Below the pieces are notes generated by a model, which was not told where the DNA came from, searched no databases, and saw nothing but the letters and a program-made list of their open reading frames with translations. From Bacteroidota bacterium (lineage in GTDB: Bacteria > Bacteroidota > Rhodothermia > Rhodothermales > Bin80), in assembly GCA_026708685.1 (NCBI GenBank), contig JAPOUL010000027.1:1208-65207 (forward strand): a stretch of 64,000 nt of DNA, written 5' to 3'. Shown here in pieces: positions 48,884 to 58,664 of this stretch. The position numbers and the translations under genes were made by a program. Positions within the stretch are counted from its first letter, which is position 1. Each line of letters begins with the position of its first letter.

Positions 48884-49215
48884 ATTGTGAAGTGATTGAT
48901 CAAGCAAAAACTCCAGGTCTTGCTGATGAGGTGATCGCCTCTATTCGGCAAGTGTATGATCCTGAAATTCCTGTCAATGTGTACGATTTGGGGTTGATCT
49001 ACAAGGTTCGAATTGACGAAGATGATCGTGCATTTGTCACGATGACACTCACAACTCCTAACTGTCCTGTTGCTGATAGCCTTCCAAGTCAGATTGAATC
49101 GGTTGTGATGCTTACAGAGGGGGTTACGGATGCACGCGTTGAACTTACCTTTGAACCACCGTTTACGATGGATATGATGAGTGATGAGGCGAAACTGGAG
49201 TTAGGGTTTATGTAG
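48880..49215 (+). CDS. sufT: SufT/DUF59 (MIP18-like) Fe-S maturation protein
   Basis: This 111-aa DUF59/MIP18 family protein carries the motif YDPEIPVNVYDLGLIYKV and the TPNCPVADSLP segment with the conserved Cys. In Suf operons this family assists maturation of Fe-S proteins. It overlaps the SufS-SufE fusion by four bases (ATGA) and is the last gene of the operon. Confidence 0.9.
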   Translation: MNCEVIDQAKTPGLADEVIASIRQVYDPEIPVNVYDLGLIYKVRIDEDDRAFVTMTLTTPNCPVADSLPSQIESVVMLTEGVTDARVELTFEPPFTMDMMSDEAKLELGFM

Positions 49216-49248
49216 GCTCTCTGCTCTCTCTTTTGGTTACCTATTAGA

Positions 49249-50164
49249 ATGGCATCCATTCAACCTATCGTTGGTGATGATAACCCTTTCACGATTTGGG
49301 GATACTCGGATGCCCATGCGGATGTCCAGTACGTTCATGTCTTTACCATTGAAGACCGATTGGGCCATGATCGTTCAGGTCCAATTGATGTCTTAGTCAC
49401 CTCTGAGAACCCTATCACGAGAGAGTGACATACATGGGATCATGGTCAGATAAACTACGGTGACAGCACCGTAGGGTATGTATTTGAGGCGAAGTTCAAA
49501 GCCAATTATGATGAGCGATATCGGTTAATCGTACGGCGTTCGGATGGTGTAGAATCCACTGCCGAAGTTATGATTCCTCCATCGGTGCAGGTAGAACTGA
49601 CTGGAGAGCGTGACCAAGCAGATGTGCCTGTAAAAATCATTGGAAAGCCGCCTAATCTTGTTGATGTAGATGTTCTGTATGATGTAATCACTTTACATTG
49701 AGTTTTCAGTGGCCTCTGGGGCAACTGCAGGGGTAAGGGTCAGATTGCCTGTGGATATTTCCTATGAGGGAAAGAGAGATCTACATCTGATGAATGGAAT
49801 TTCGAGGTCAACTTGCGTGAGGATTTTGCTGAAGTTCAAGACCAGTTTGGCAGGAATTGTCTCTCAACGGATCACATTGCACTACGACGGATTCATTTTC
49901 GATTTTTTGCAACAAGATCAGCAATGGTTACTTCCCAACGGTTCCTTTGATCCTAATTTATTGGTTGAACCCGGCACTTTTTCCAATATTGACAATGGGT
50001 ATGGGTTCTTTCGGGGAGGTTCTACGGTTTCGGTGGGATGGTTTCCAAGTTTGATTGTCCAGCGAAATATAGGATTCCGAACTGCAAGTCCCTGCCCGAT
50101 GGGGGCACGCAACATTCCTGTGTGTCAGTTATTCCCAGAACCCTGTCTAAGTCAAGGGGAATGA
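49249..50164 (+). pseudogene. Decayed gene of unknown (possibly DUF4249-like) secreted protein
   Basis: From ATG 49249 the frame reads protein-like sequence (IQPIVGDDNPFTIWGYSD…) with in-frame stops at 49426-49428 and 49699-49701, then continues in shifted frames: SVASGATAGVRVRLPVDISYEGK, then WNFEVNLREDFAEVQDQFG in a third frame, then LLVEPGTFSNIDNGYGFFRGG and a Cys-rich tail ending at 50162. The GxFSNIxNGYGxF pattern recalls DUF4249 proteins of Bacteroidota, often lipoproteins of TonB-linked loci, but I cannot confirm it. At least two stops and two or more frameshifts show the gene is dead. Confidence 0.7.
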
Positions 50165-50314
50165 GATCTAGGTATCTCTTCACTGATTCAATGATTGAAG
50201 AGTTCTCATTGGTATAGAAGGAGGATATAGCATTCGTTTGATTGAATCATTGCCCCAGTTCCATTCACTTAATCTGAATGACTGGCGGTGTTCAAGAGCA
50301 TGAGTATAAGATCA

Positions 50315-51199
50315 TTAATCACTGGTTTCATTTTCCATCTTTAAATTCCGTTGTTTTGCGATTACGAATGATTCGTGTTCAATCACTCCCAAACTCGCAC
50401 CGTCTGCTGTGGGAAATAATCGTGCGGCATTGAACCCGAACTGGTTACACAATTCATATAGATCTAAACATTCTTGAATTGCAACAGTGAATTTCAGAAT
50501 GGGTTGATTGGGCGGGAGATACTCCTCTAAATTCTTGATTACAATGGATTCTCCTTCATGTTTTTCCATTGGGTGAACCGTAAAAAGCCCTTGTTGAGCG
50601 ACTATATTTTTGGATACAGATCCCCCAACTCTAAGAATTTTGATTGGTCCACGATATGTATTCAGATGAGGACCTTTATTAAATACAAATACAGCAAGTT
50701 CTTGTCCGCTTTCCCATTTTGGTTGAGATAATGCTTGACTGACTGCAAAGTATATGGCAGTGTAAGGGTTTGTTGTCCAATCAAGAAGTCGTGTTGGGAG
50801 TCCATGTAGCTGAGCTAATGCTAGACATTCAAATAGTTCTTCATCTGGCCAAATGCTGAGATTTGGGAGATACTTACCAAAACTTTTATCTGTCAAGAAA
50901 TTTTCCCGAAATTTAACAGAGTCATTCGGAATGGGTGTACCAGCCGCATCGCAGTTATAAATGAAACTCCGTAACATTCGAAATTCAGCCCACGCCTGAT
51001 CTTCTGAATTAAATGAATATCCAACTGAATCTTGCAATCTTCTGGTAAACTTAGGGCGCAGAATAGCTGGAGTTAATTCCCATTCTGAATTAGAATGACC
51101 TCGATAGAGAATTTCTTCATCGGAGTTTGATTTTTCATGGCATTTACCCAATTCTACCCAAAGAGATTTGGCATTTTCTAACTTGATTTCCTCAATCAT
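50315..51199 (-). CDS. FRG domain protein
   Basis: This 294-aa protein has the FRG signature ILYRGHSNSEWEL at residues 30-42 and the second block LPTRLLDWTTNPYTAIYFAV near residue 135, both typical of the FRG domain. FRG proteins are found in defence islands and near toxins; their biochemical role is not firmly established. It overlaps the small gene upstream by four bases (ATGA). Two further copies of its 5' end, both decayed, lie upstream (51675-51849 and 52303-52473), each after its own copy of the small gene. This is the only intact FRG copy. Confidence 0.85.
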   Translation of the reverse strand: MIEEIKLENAKSLWVELGKCHEKSNSDEEILYRGHSNSEWELTPAILRPKFTRRLQDSVGYSFNSEDQAWAEFRMLRSFIYNCDAAGTPIPNDSVKFRENFLTDKSFGKYLPNLSIWPDEELFECLALAQLHGLPTRLLDWTTNPYTAIYFAVSQALSQPKWESGQELAVFVFNKGPHLNTYRGPIKILRVGGSVSKNIVAQQGLFTVHPMEKHEGESIVIKNLEEYLPPNQPILKFTVAIQECLDLYELCNQFGFNAARLFPTADGASLGVIEHESFVIAKQRNLKMENETSD

Positions 51200-51486
51200 T
51201 GAGGGAGCGGTGAAAAGATTCGAGGTGTAGTCTCCCTCTTTGCCCCCACCATCTTGCCGGTTTTGATATGTTCAATTATGGTAAAGTAAGGAAATATTGT
51301 ATTGGTTAAAACAGTCCAAGAATCCATATCTTCCTTATATCTTAATATAACCTCATCGCCTGATGACCATTTGATAGATTTGATAGAGTCTGGAAAGTAG
51401 ACCCACCATGCAGAATCGTCTTCAAGAGTGATTCTTTTGCCAAAATTCTCAATTTTAGAGATTCGAATTTCTAAAGGATAATCCAT
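51196..51486 (-). CDS. Small beta-domain protein, copy 1 of 3
   Basis: This 96-aa protein of unrecognised family contains the core ISKIENFGKRITLEDDSAWWVYFPDS, then IKWSSGDEVILR and TGKMVGAKRET. It is predicted to be a small beta-rich domain. It overlaps the FRG gene by ATGA, and this arrangement is repeated in copy 2, so the pair is a fixed unit. Its leader (TTACCCATTTTTCACCATTA, just upstream) is almost identical to that of copy 2. Confidence 0.7.
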   Translation of the reverse strand: MDYPLEIRISKIENFGKRITLEDDSAWWVYFPDSIKSIKWSSGDEVILRYKEDMDSWTVLTNTIFPYFTIIEHIKTGKMVGAKRETTPRIFSPLPQ

Positions 51487-51674
51487 GTCAAAGGTGTAAT
51501 GGTGAAAAATGGGTAATTCACATCTTCGTCATCTGAAGATCCAATGAATACCAAATGAGATTAGAGGGAAACTGGGTAATACGGCTGTTGTTTGAATAAG
51601 GTTCACTATCCAATGAGTGAGTGAATAGATGTAACATATTACAGTTTCTAAACGATTGATTTCAATAGATGCCG

Positions 51675-51849
51675 AACTGAAATTTTCGATTTTGTGATTG
51701 TTTTTAAGCACAGAAAGGGGTGGAATAGTTTTCGTATTGCATTAAAAAGAACCAGTATTAATTTCATCATCTGAGTTAGATTTCTACTGGCAATTTACTA
51801 ATTCTGACCAAAGAGATTCTGCATTTTTCAGATTTATTTCCTCAATCAT
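51675..51849 (-). pseudogene. FRG gene remnant, copy 2
   Basis: Immediately after copy 2 of the small gene, with the same ATGA overlap as in the intact pair, the frame reads MIEEINLKNAESLWSELVNCQ-like sequence and stops at TAG 51784-51786. Past the stop the same frame gives KSNSDDEI, and a shifted frame later gives KIENFS, matching the intact FRG gene and copy 3 piecewise. Only the first ~60 codons are represented; the FRG core is missing. Confidence 0.65.
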
Positions 51850-52133
51850 TGAGTGGGACGTAAAAGTCGAGGATAAGTTTCTCTATCCGCACCCACCATT
51901 TTGCCGGATTTAAGATGCTCCATGATAGTGTCATATGGAGGGAATGCATTGGTCTTGACAGTCCAAGATTCCATATCTTTTTTACGTCTTAAAACGACCT
52001 CATCGTTGGGTAACCAATGCATAGATTTGACAGAGTCAGGGTAGTAAACCCACCATACAGAATCATCATTAAGGGTGATTTTTTTACCGAAGACCTCATT
52101 ATTGAGGATACGAAGTTTTAATGGATATTCCAT
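51846..52133 (-). CDS. Small beta-domain protein, copy 2 of 3
   Basis: From ATG 52133 (MEYPLKLRI) this gives 95 aa, homologous throughout to copy 1 (KITLNDDSVWWVYYPDSVKS, KSGKMVGADRET). An in-frame ATG at 52193 would add 20 residues, but the same region is non-coding leader in copy 1, so I take the shorter start. The ORF is intact although its partner FRG gene is broken. Confidence 0.65.
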   Translation of the reverse strand: MEYPLKLRILNNEVFGKKITLNDDSVWWVYYPDSVKSMHWLPNDEVVLRRKKDMESWTVKTNAFPPYDTIMEHLKSGKMVGADRETYPRLLRPTQ

Positions 52134-52302
52134 TTCAAAGGTGTAATGGTGAAAAATGGGTAATTGAACATCTTCACGATTTTGAAGATTCAAGTGAGTT
52201 TAGACACCAAGCACTTGGTACGACGATTGTTTGAATAAAGCTCATATTTGCAGGAGTGACTGTCAAATATGAACCGTTTCAGAGGAATATAAACTAGCGA
52301 TT

Positions 52303-52473
52303 TCAAAGGGTGTCCACTGAATTTTCAATCTTCTCCTTGAGAAGGGGAAGAATGATTGGAAGTAATTGCCATCTTGCGTTAGAATAGCTCTACTCATCTG
52401 AGTTAGATTCCAATCGACATTTATCTAATTCTGACCGTAGAGATTTGAGTTGTTTTACTTATTTCTTAGTCAT
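52303..52473 (-). pseudogene. FRG gene remnant, copy 3
   Basis: Starting at an ATG that overlaps the stop of copy 3 of the small gene, the frame shows two stops but keeps homology to the intact FRG gene: KSLRSELDKCRLESNSDE, then SNARWQLLPIIL, then KIENSVDTL, ending at 52303. The corresponding intact residues are SLWVELGKC…NSDE, SNSEWELTPAIL and RRLQDSVG. About 57 codons are represented, so most of the gene is deleted. Confidence 0.65.
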
Positions 52474-53060
52474 TAATTTGGCGGCGAAAAAGGTCGAGGC
52501 TCGGTTTCCCTTTCTGCACCTACCATCTTGCCAGTTTTGACATGCTCAATGATGGTGTTGTAAGGAAATATTGTATCGGTCCTGACAGTCCACGAATCCA
52601 TTTCATCCTTGATTCTTAAGATGACATTGTCCTCGGGTGACCATTTGATAGATTTGACAGAGTCTGGATAGTAGACCCACCATGCAGAATCGTCATCAAG
52701 TGTGATTCTTTTGCCAAAATTCTCAACCTTAGTGATACTTAGTTTCAATGGATAGTGATTACTGTCAGCATCATGAATTGACGGATGATTATTAGTGTTT
52801 GAATCGGACAATGAATCCTGACGAGTAACTACATCGTTTCCAACATTGCTATCCATCTTCGTATCACTCGCAATAGGATCCTCTGCACAACAATCACGAC
52901 AGTCATTCTTACCAATTAGGGTGAGTAATTCCTGATGAGCGTTCTGAAATTCCTGTCGGAGTTTTGTATCGCGTCGGGATTGGGAAGCGTTCAGGTACCA
53001 AAATCCAAGGATTATTGTTCCAACGATTCCTAATGAGATGAAAACAATAGCGGGATCCAT
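52473..53060 (-). CDS. Membrane-anchored version of the small beta-domain protein, copy 3 of 3
   Basis: From ATG 53060 this gives 195 aa. An N-terminal transmembrane helix (AIVFISLGIVGTIILGFWYL) is followed by a charged helix and a Cys-containing, Ser/Asp/Asn-rich linker (CRDCCAED). The C-terminal ~95 residues are homologous to copies 1 and 2 (ITKVENFGKRITLDDDSAWW, KTGKMVGAERET). It is thus a fusion of a membrane stalk with the repeated domain. An upstream in-frame ATG at 53114 adds 18 residues. Its FRG partner downstream is decayed. Confidence 0.68.
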   Translation of the reverse strand: MDPAIVFISLGIVGTIILGFWYLNASQSRRDTKLRQEFQNAHQELLTLIGKNDCRDCCAEDPIASDTKMDSNVGNDVVTRQDSLSDSNTNNHPSIHDADSNHYPLKLSITKVENFGKRITLDDDSAWWVYYPDSVKSIKWSPEDNVILRIKDEMDSWTVRTDTIFPYNTIIEHVKTGKMVGAERETEPRPFSPPN

Positions 53061-53403
53061 TATGAATAAGTTTAAAAAGTGGTTTTTGAGTAAGACTAAA
53101 TTACTCTCGTTCAATCTGAATGTTCATCAATAATTTGGATGATAAAGAGACTTTGCAGAGGTTGAAAAAGTAGTTGTTTTCTCACGATGTGTAATATGAC
53201 TCATCAATTAAGAGCAGATGAATGATTATGATATCGATTGATTGAGGTATACATTACAAATCCGAGGATGGATTTAGAAGTTTTCAATAATGATACCACC
53301 AAATCGGCGTGTTCCCATAAAGAATATCGATAATAACTCTTGACTCATTGATCGCTATTTCATTAGCATTGAATTTGTGGAATGGTAGTAATCAAGATTG
53401 AGA

Positions 53404-55212
53404 TTAATGGCGATTAAGGATGCTTTTATACCAGATTTTGATCCTTTCTGCCATCAATTTACGGCGCATAGCCAAAAAATCATCATAATCAGGGATTGAT
53501 CCGTCAAGAATAGTAAGTGGAATACAGTTCTGTTTGAAATTTTCTTTAAGTTCATCCAGTTTTATAATCCCGCCATAACGGATTTTTCCACCAGTTACCT
53601 GCTCAAGAAGCTGGGGAAAGTAATTCTGAGGCGGAGTATCCTTAATAGCTATATTAATTTCACTTTGAGTGATGGCATAGTTAGCTATCTGGTTATAGCG
53701 ACCTCTGGATAAGCCTTTTTTATTGATTAAATAATTGCGAGGGAAGATATGATGACGATCTCCGTGATTGAGCAGTAACTCTCTTACATGGATTTCAGTT
53801 GATAGGAATCCCTTGTCATTCAAGAATATCTGTGCTGCTTGAAAAGCAATAAAATAAGGACTCGTAGAACTAGAAGTCTCCATAAGTTGCGGAAGCATCC
53901 CCGTCCAGAAACTATCAGGGAGTTCGTTTTCAATGATAGATTCAGCATAGCGGTGTAATCCTATGGTAGCTATCTGTCGAATATCATAATCAAACACTGT
54001 TTCAGGACTTCCAGAGTAACGTCTTGTGAGAATTGACATTGCATACCATCGTCGGATTAAGCTCTCAATTTCATACTTAGGAAGACCCTCCTCGCACCCC
54101 TGCAAGTACATAATAAATGCAAAATTCACAGCATTCTGATTCCTGATAAGGTTGGAAGTTAGAAATCCTGAAGACCGTAGAATCATGGTAAGACATTCAA
54201 AATTTGTTTTATTCATGAAGTTAAATACCCCTTTCTTTAATTGTTCAAATGTGTTTTCTACAATTTCTTGTTCGTATTCCCGAGTTTGAAAGTTTCGACC
54301 AGAAAGAAGAGATACTAAATCTTGAAGCTTACCGCGTTTAAACTGAGAAGTGAAGGCCACTCTCAGCATGTCAGTATAATTAGGATCATATAGGTCATCT
54401 TTGACATTTTTAAGCCATGTCATTTTTTTCCAGTAAGTAGATCCTACAAAATCATGATCCTGCTCTAACGTTGAATAGGATTCAGGAGCAATTGCAAGAT
54501 GGCAGAAATAGTCAATTGCTTTACGTAAAACATTGCCTTGATTGCTTTCATTAGCTGCGATTTTTGACATAACAAAGTCTGCCTGTGATAGAGCGGTACC
54601 AGCTGAGTTCACTCGTATGAAAATCTCAGTAACGGTATCAATGTCAAGATTATCAGCTAAATTGATAATTCCGACTTGATGATTCACGATTTTGTCAACC
54701 TTTGTAATCACCTTACGGATGTCAGAACGAGCAACCCCTGGATTGTTGAAAACGTACCTTTCAACTATTTCAAACAGATCTGAGTCAGGGTCAAAAATTG
54801 TAGAGATGTCAGCAATCCATGTGCGATCTTTTTCAATGGCCGGATTACGAACCTCAAAACGTTCTTCAATAGGATTAAAGGCAATGCGAATTCTCACTTT
54901 CCGATAATTTTTGGTGAGTACTTGCTGCCCAAGTAGTGAGGTCATCAGAGCAGTCACTCTTTGTTGTCCATCAATCAAGATTCGCTTCCCACGAGAAAAT
55001 GTACCATCTTTCAGCTTGATTGAAGGATTTCGCCATGAAATCAGATAACCAATAGGATATCCATTATACAGGGAATCAAGTAGGTTTCGTACTTGGGTAG
55101 AATCCCAAACAAAGGGGCGCTGAATTTCAGGGATGGCAATTTCTTCCGACTTGACCCATGTTAGGATAGTATCGATGGGATGGGAAGCAACTGAATAGAG
55201 TGATGAGGTCAT
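53404..55212 (-). CDS. DUF262 domain protein (GmrSD-like)
   Basis: This 602-aa protein starts with the DUF262 block ([11 protein letters not shown] at residues 28-37 and the signature DGQQRVTAL at 81-89). A helical middle region follows, then the C-terminal HNH-like DUF1524-type motif HHIFP near residues 487-491 with [15 protein letters not shown] after it. The architecture matches fused GmrSD/BrxU type IV restriction enzymes, which attack modified phage DNA, but many DUF262 proteins have other or unknown roles. It is divergent in sequence and next to the FRG module, suggesting an accessory defence patch. The frame is intact. Confidence 0.8.
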   Translation of the reverse strand: MTSSLYSVASHPIDTILTWVKSEEIAIPEIQRPFVWDSTQVRNLLDSLYNGYPIGYLISWRNPSIKLKDGTFSRGKRILIDGQQRVTALMTSLLGQQVLTKNYRKVRIRIAFNPIEERFEVRNPAIEKDRTWIADISTIFDPDSDLFEIVERYVFNNPGVARSDIRKVITKVDKIVNHQVGIINLADNLDIDTVTEIFIRVNSAGTALSQADFVMSKIAANESNQGNVLRKAIDYFCHLAIAPESYSTLEQDHDFVGSTYWKKMTWLKNVKDDLYDPNYTDMLRVAFTSQFKRGKLQDLVSLLSGRNFQTREYEQEIVENTFEQLKKGVFNFMNKTNFECLTMILRSSGFLTSNLIRNQNAVNFAFIMYLQGCEEGLPKYEIESLIRRWYAMSILTRRYSGSPETVFDYDIRQIATIGLHRYAESIIENELPDSFWTGMLPQLMETSSSTSPYFIAFQAAQIFLNDKGFLSTEIHVRELLLNHGDRHHIFPRNYLINKKGLSRGRYNQIANYAITQSEINIAIKDTPPQNYFPQLLEQVTGGKIRYGGIIKLDELKENFKQNCIPLTILDGSIPDYDDFLAMRRKLMAERIKIWYKSILNRH

Positions 55213-55364
55213 GAGATTCTGAGTGTGATTGGGGACAAAGTTATGAAAATTAATTCAAATAGAACAAGGCTTTTGTATCATCTCAATTATTTTGTAGTAA
55301 TATTTCTAAGTGTCATCAGATGGGATTTAGTGATTTGGTTGACAGGTTTTGTGATGTTGTGAAC

Positions 55365-57404
55365 CTAACACGATTGAGTGAAGGCATCGCGTGAATCGGA
55401 AAGACGATCAGCTATAATCTCTGCTATATCTTTGACAGGAGGACTATCTGATGGTGCTCTTGTTTCTGCGTCAGTCAGCATCGTGAGGCAGAACGGGCAC
55501 CCGGTCGCAATGGTGGATGCACCAGTTTCAGATGCCTCTTGATAACGATTTTCGTTAATCCGGGGAGTAGGCTCCTCCACCCACATTTGTGCACCACCTG
55601 CTCCACAACAGAATGAATTTTTCTTTGATCTTGGCATTTCGGTGAGTTGAGCACCAGTAGTTTTCAGAGCCTCTCTTGGGGCCTCTACGATACCATTCTG
55701 CCTCCCTAAATAACAGGGGTCATGAAAGGTAATGTCTTCGTCTAAGATCTCTATAGGAAGGCGTTTCTGCTCTGCAAGCTCAGAAATAAACTCGGAATGA
55801 TGAATCACTTCGTAATGTCCTCCCATAGAAGAATACTCATTGAGTAGTACATGCATACAGTGAGGACAACTGGTTAGAATTCGCTTAGGATTCACTTCAT
55901 TTAAGGTGGAGATATTGTTGGTTGCGAGTTCTGAGAAAAGATATTCATTACCACTTCTGCGAGCAGAGTCCCCAGTGCAACATTCAAGGCTTCCCAAGAC
56001 AGCGAATGAAACGTTGGCCATTTGAAGAATCTTTAACAGGGCGTGTGCAGTCTTTTGAGCTCTATGATCATATGAAGGTGCACATCCAATCCACCACAAT
56101 AGATCAGCGTCAGGGTTTTCCTCAATGGTTGGAACCTGATATCCATCTGCCCAACTCATGCGCTCGGACGCACTGATATTCCAAGGATTACTGTTGCGTT
56201 CCATGCCCTGATAGGTAGCTTCCAGTGCCTCAGGATACTCATCTTTCATGAGAACCAATCCACGTCGGATATGAAGTATATCTTGCATGGGAGCATTTCC
56301 AACTGGGCAGATCTCAGTACACGCTCCACATGCCGTGCATGCCCATACAGCATTTTGGGTAATAGCATAGTCGGTGAGTTCTTCAGTGGAGGCATTGCCA
56401 GAGGCAAGACTACACATGTTACCGTTGGCAAAATAGCGTTTATTAATTTCAAGGGCTGCCGGGGATAACTCCTTGCCCGTCTCATAAGCTGGGCATACAT
56501 CCTGACATCGATTGCACATAATACATGAGAATGTATCGATGATACTGGATTGAGGAAGCTGTTCAAAGGTCAATGCTCCAAAGACTTCGTTGGACTCATC
56601 TTCAAAATCAATGGGATCCAATGCTCCAGGAGATGAGCGTGGAGACTGAGTTGCAAAATTGAAGCCCGCCATGATGAAATGCAAATGCTTCGTGTAAGGG
56701 AAATAGGGTACAAAACCAAGAATCAAGCCAAGTGCTCCCCACCAACATATATGATGCCAGATATTCAAGGTCTCACTACCAAGTCCAGCCCAGACAGGTG
56801 AAATCGTAGAAGCAAGAGGCTGCCATGGATCAGGCTCCGACATCTGAACCAGCACAGATTCTCCTAATAACCGAAATCCCACATGAAACAAAATAAAAAC
56901 TCCCACAATCAGCGAATCTCTTGAGACCGTGAGATGCAAAAATGAGATATGGACTTCCTTGATGCGTAAAATATCATCACGGTGGGAAAGAACGTTACGA
57001 CCCGAGAAAACGAAGCGGCGTAGCAGTAATAAGAGCATGGCTACAAGCACTGCTCCACTGGCAAGATCAACACTCAATCGATAGCCTTGCGAAAGCCATT
57101 CAGGAAAAGCAAAGGGATAGTCCACATAACCACGGATGAGGTCAAAAACATTTACCAACAGGTAAATTACAAAGCCCCAGGCAAGTGCTGTATGGATGAG
57201 TGTAACGATTGGTCGAGTTTTCCACATTCCACCCATCGTCATCCATGCGGCAATCGCATGGATGGAACGCTTCCAGCTGAGGGTCAATGCAGGAGATTGA
57301 CCACGCCGAATAATGCGTACAACCGTGGAAAAGCCTAAACTTGTACCATAAACGGAAAAAACAAGGGCTAACCCAAAGAGTACTTTTTCGGTCAGTGTCA
57401 GCAT
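55365..57404 (-). CDS. Membrane Fe-S oxidoreductase (HdrDE/EtfD-like)
   Basis: This 679-aa protein has about five N-terminal transmembrane segments within residues 1-250 (nitrate-reductase-gamma-like). Two [4Fe-4S] ferredoxin motifs follow: C294/C297/C300/C304 (CIMCNRCQDVCP) and C356/C359/C362/C366 (CTACGACTEICP). The C-terminus carries two CCG cysteine-rich domains (ECCTGDSARR; HDPCYLGRQNG … FCCGAGGAQMW) as in heterodisulfide reductase subunit D. Such proteins pass electrons between ETF or a soluble dehydrogenase and the quinone pool. It is the last gene of a minus-strand run, 9 bp after a Gfo/Idh/MocA gene. Confidence 0.88.
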   Translation of the reverse strand: MLTLTEKVLFGLALVFSVYGTSLGFSTVVRIIRRGQSPALTLSWKRSIHAIAAWMTMGGMWKTRPIVTLIHTALAWGFVIYLLVNVFDLIRGYVDYPFAFPEWLSQGYRLSVDLASGAVLVAMLLLLLRRFVFSGRNVLSHRDDILRIKEVHISFLHLTVSRDSLIVGVFILFHVGFRLLGESVLVQMSEPDPWQPLASTISPVWAGLGSETLNIWHHICWWGALGLILGFVPYFPYTKHLHFIMAGFNFATQSPRSSPGALDPIDFEDESNEVFGALTFEQLPQSSIIDTFSCIMCNRCQDVCPAYETGKELSPAALEINKRYFANGNMCSLASGNASTEELTDYAITQNAVWACTACGACTEICPVGNAPMQDILHIRRGLVLMKDEYPEALEATYQGMERNSNPWNISASERMSWADGYQVPTIEENPDADLLWWIGCAPSYDHRAQKTAHALLKILQMANVSFAVLGSLECCTGDSARRSGNEYLFSELATNNISTLNEVNPKRILTSCPHCMHVLLNEYSSMGGHYEVIHHSEFISELAEQKRLPIEILDEDITFHDPCYLGRQNGIVEAPREALKTTGAQLTEMPRSKKNSFCCGAGGAQMWVEEPTPRINENRYQEASETGASTIATGCPFCLTMLTDAETRAPSDSPPVKDIAEIIADRLSDSRDAFTQSC

Positions 57405-57413
57405 GGACCAAGT

Positions 57414-58664
57414 TTAGTCCAGCGTATACAGTTGAGGATCAATCATTTTATGAGTTCGCTCAATAATTGCCTCGTTTGCGGTCACCGCAATGGCGGTCGC
57501 CTCTAGTCCTCGTTCCCAGTTGGCCGCAGGAGGGTAGGGGCCAAAGGCATGATTATCCATGAACTCCTGTAAAGCATACCAGTGGGGCGTTTCTATATTG
57601 GGATCATCCACGGTTGGATCCGCATTCTGGGCATCCAACTGAGTGGCATTCGCTAGTAATGCAATACCTGTCTCTTTGTAGAAACGATCTTTTCGTGCAT
57701 ATACCTCCCATCCAAGCATGAGAGAATCGACTTCTTTGAACATCCACGCTTTCCCACGATCACGAAATACAATGGTACTGTTGTCTCCCATGTAGACTTC
57801 GTACGAATCCTCGTAAGAACTTGCAAGGGTTGCATCAAACATCATGTGCAGACCACTCGGAAATTCAAAGATGGCCTGTATCGTATCAGGCACTTCTCGA
57901 CCATCATCCCAGAGCATGACCTGTCCAAATCCATGAACAGAAACGGGTAATTCTCCAAGAACCCAGTAAGCCACATCCATCTGATTGAGAGCCGCTTCAC
58001 CAATCAATCCCAAGCTGACCGAAGGATCAAGGCGCCAGTTGAGCTCCTGAACCCTTTCAGCACTTGGAGAGGCACGCCTCCAACTATCTTTTGCATGCCA
58101 CTGTCCTCGAGCCATGGCGGGCTTGCCTATGGCACCGCTTCGCATAAACTGAAAGACGGAACGGTGTTGGGGATTGGAACGATACATCTGTCCGACCTGA
58201 AAGATCTGGCTGGATGCATCTCGAGCAGCACGAGCAATCGCTTTGGCATCGTCAATGGAGGATGCCATGGGAGATTCACAATAAACATTCTTGCCTGCCT
58301 CCAAAGCATCAATGGCAATACCACGATGTTGATGGGTGGGAGTGGCGATGATCACAGCCTGAATGTCGGGATTATCTAGAATTTCCCGATAATCCTCATG
58401 CCTAGTAGCATCAGGAACATCGCGTTGTGCTCTTCGAAGCATGGGGGCATAGGTATCGGAGATTGCGGCGACCTGAGCACCAGGTACCCGCATGAGGGTA
58501 TCCGTGATTTCACGACCTTGGGGGCCGTAACCAATGATTCCACATTGAACATTGTCACGGCTGAGAGGCCATGCTCGTGTTTTGATATTGGCTGCACGTA
58601 CCAGCCCAGCCCCGCTCAGGGCAGTAGTACCTAATAAAAAATCTCGACGACTAACTGTTTTCAT
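57414..58664 (-). CDS. Gfo/Idh/MocA-family oxidoreductase with Tat signal
   Basis: This 416-aa protein has an N-terminal twin-arginine signal ([12 protein letters not shown]), so it is exported folded with its cofactor. The nucleotide-binding Rossmann segment [12 protein letters not shown] follows, then [28 protein letters not shown]-type motif with the catalytic-region EKP-like triad replaced by E-S-P. It probably oxidises or isomerises a sugar or cyclitol outside the cytoplasm. Its start overlaps apbE by 14 bp. The substrate is unknown. Confidence 0.88.
   Translation of the reverse strand: [416 protein letters not shown]

Larger units (their letters stand above)
51020..52765. repeat. Three tandem copies of a ~640-bp module (small beta-domain gene + FRG 5' end)
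   Basis: The stop codons of the three small genes lie at 51196, 51846 and 52473, giving periods of 650 and 627 bp. Each copy holds the small gene and the 5' part of an FRG gene; copies 1 and 2 also share a conserved leader (CCATTTTTCACCATTACACC just before the ATG). Divergence is moderate: stops and frameshifts have accumulated in FRG copies 2 and 3 but not in the small genes. Confidence 0.7.
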
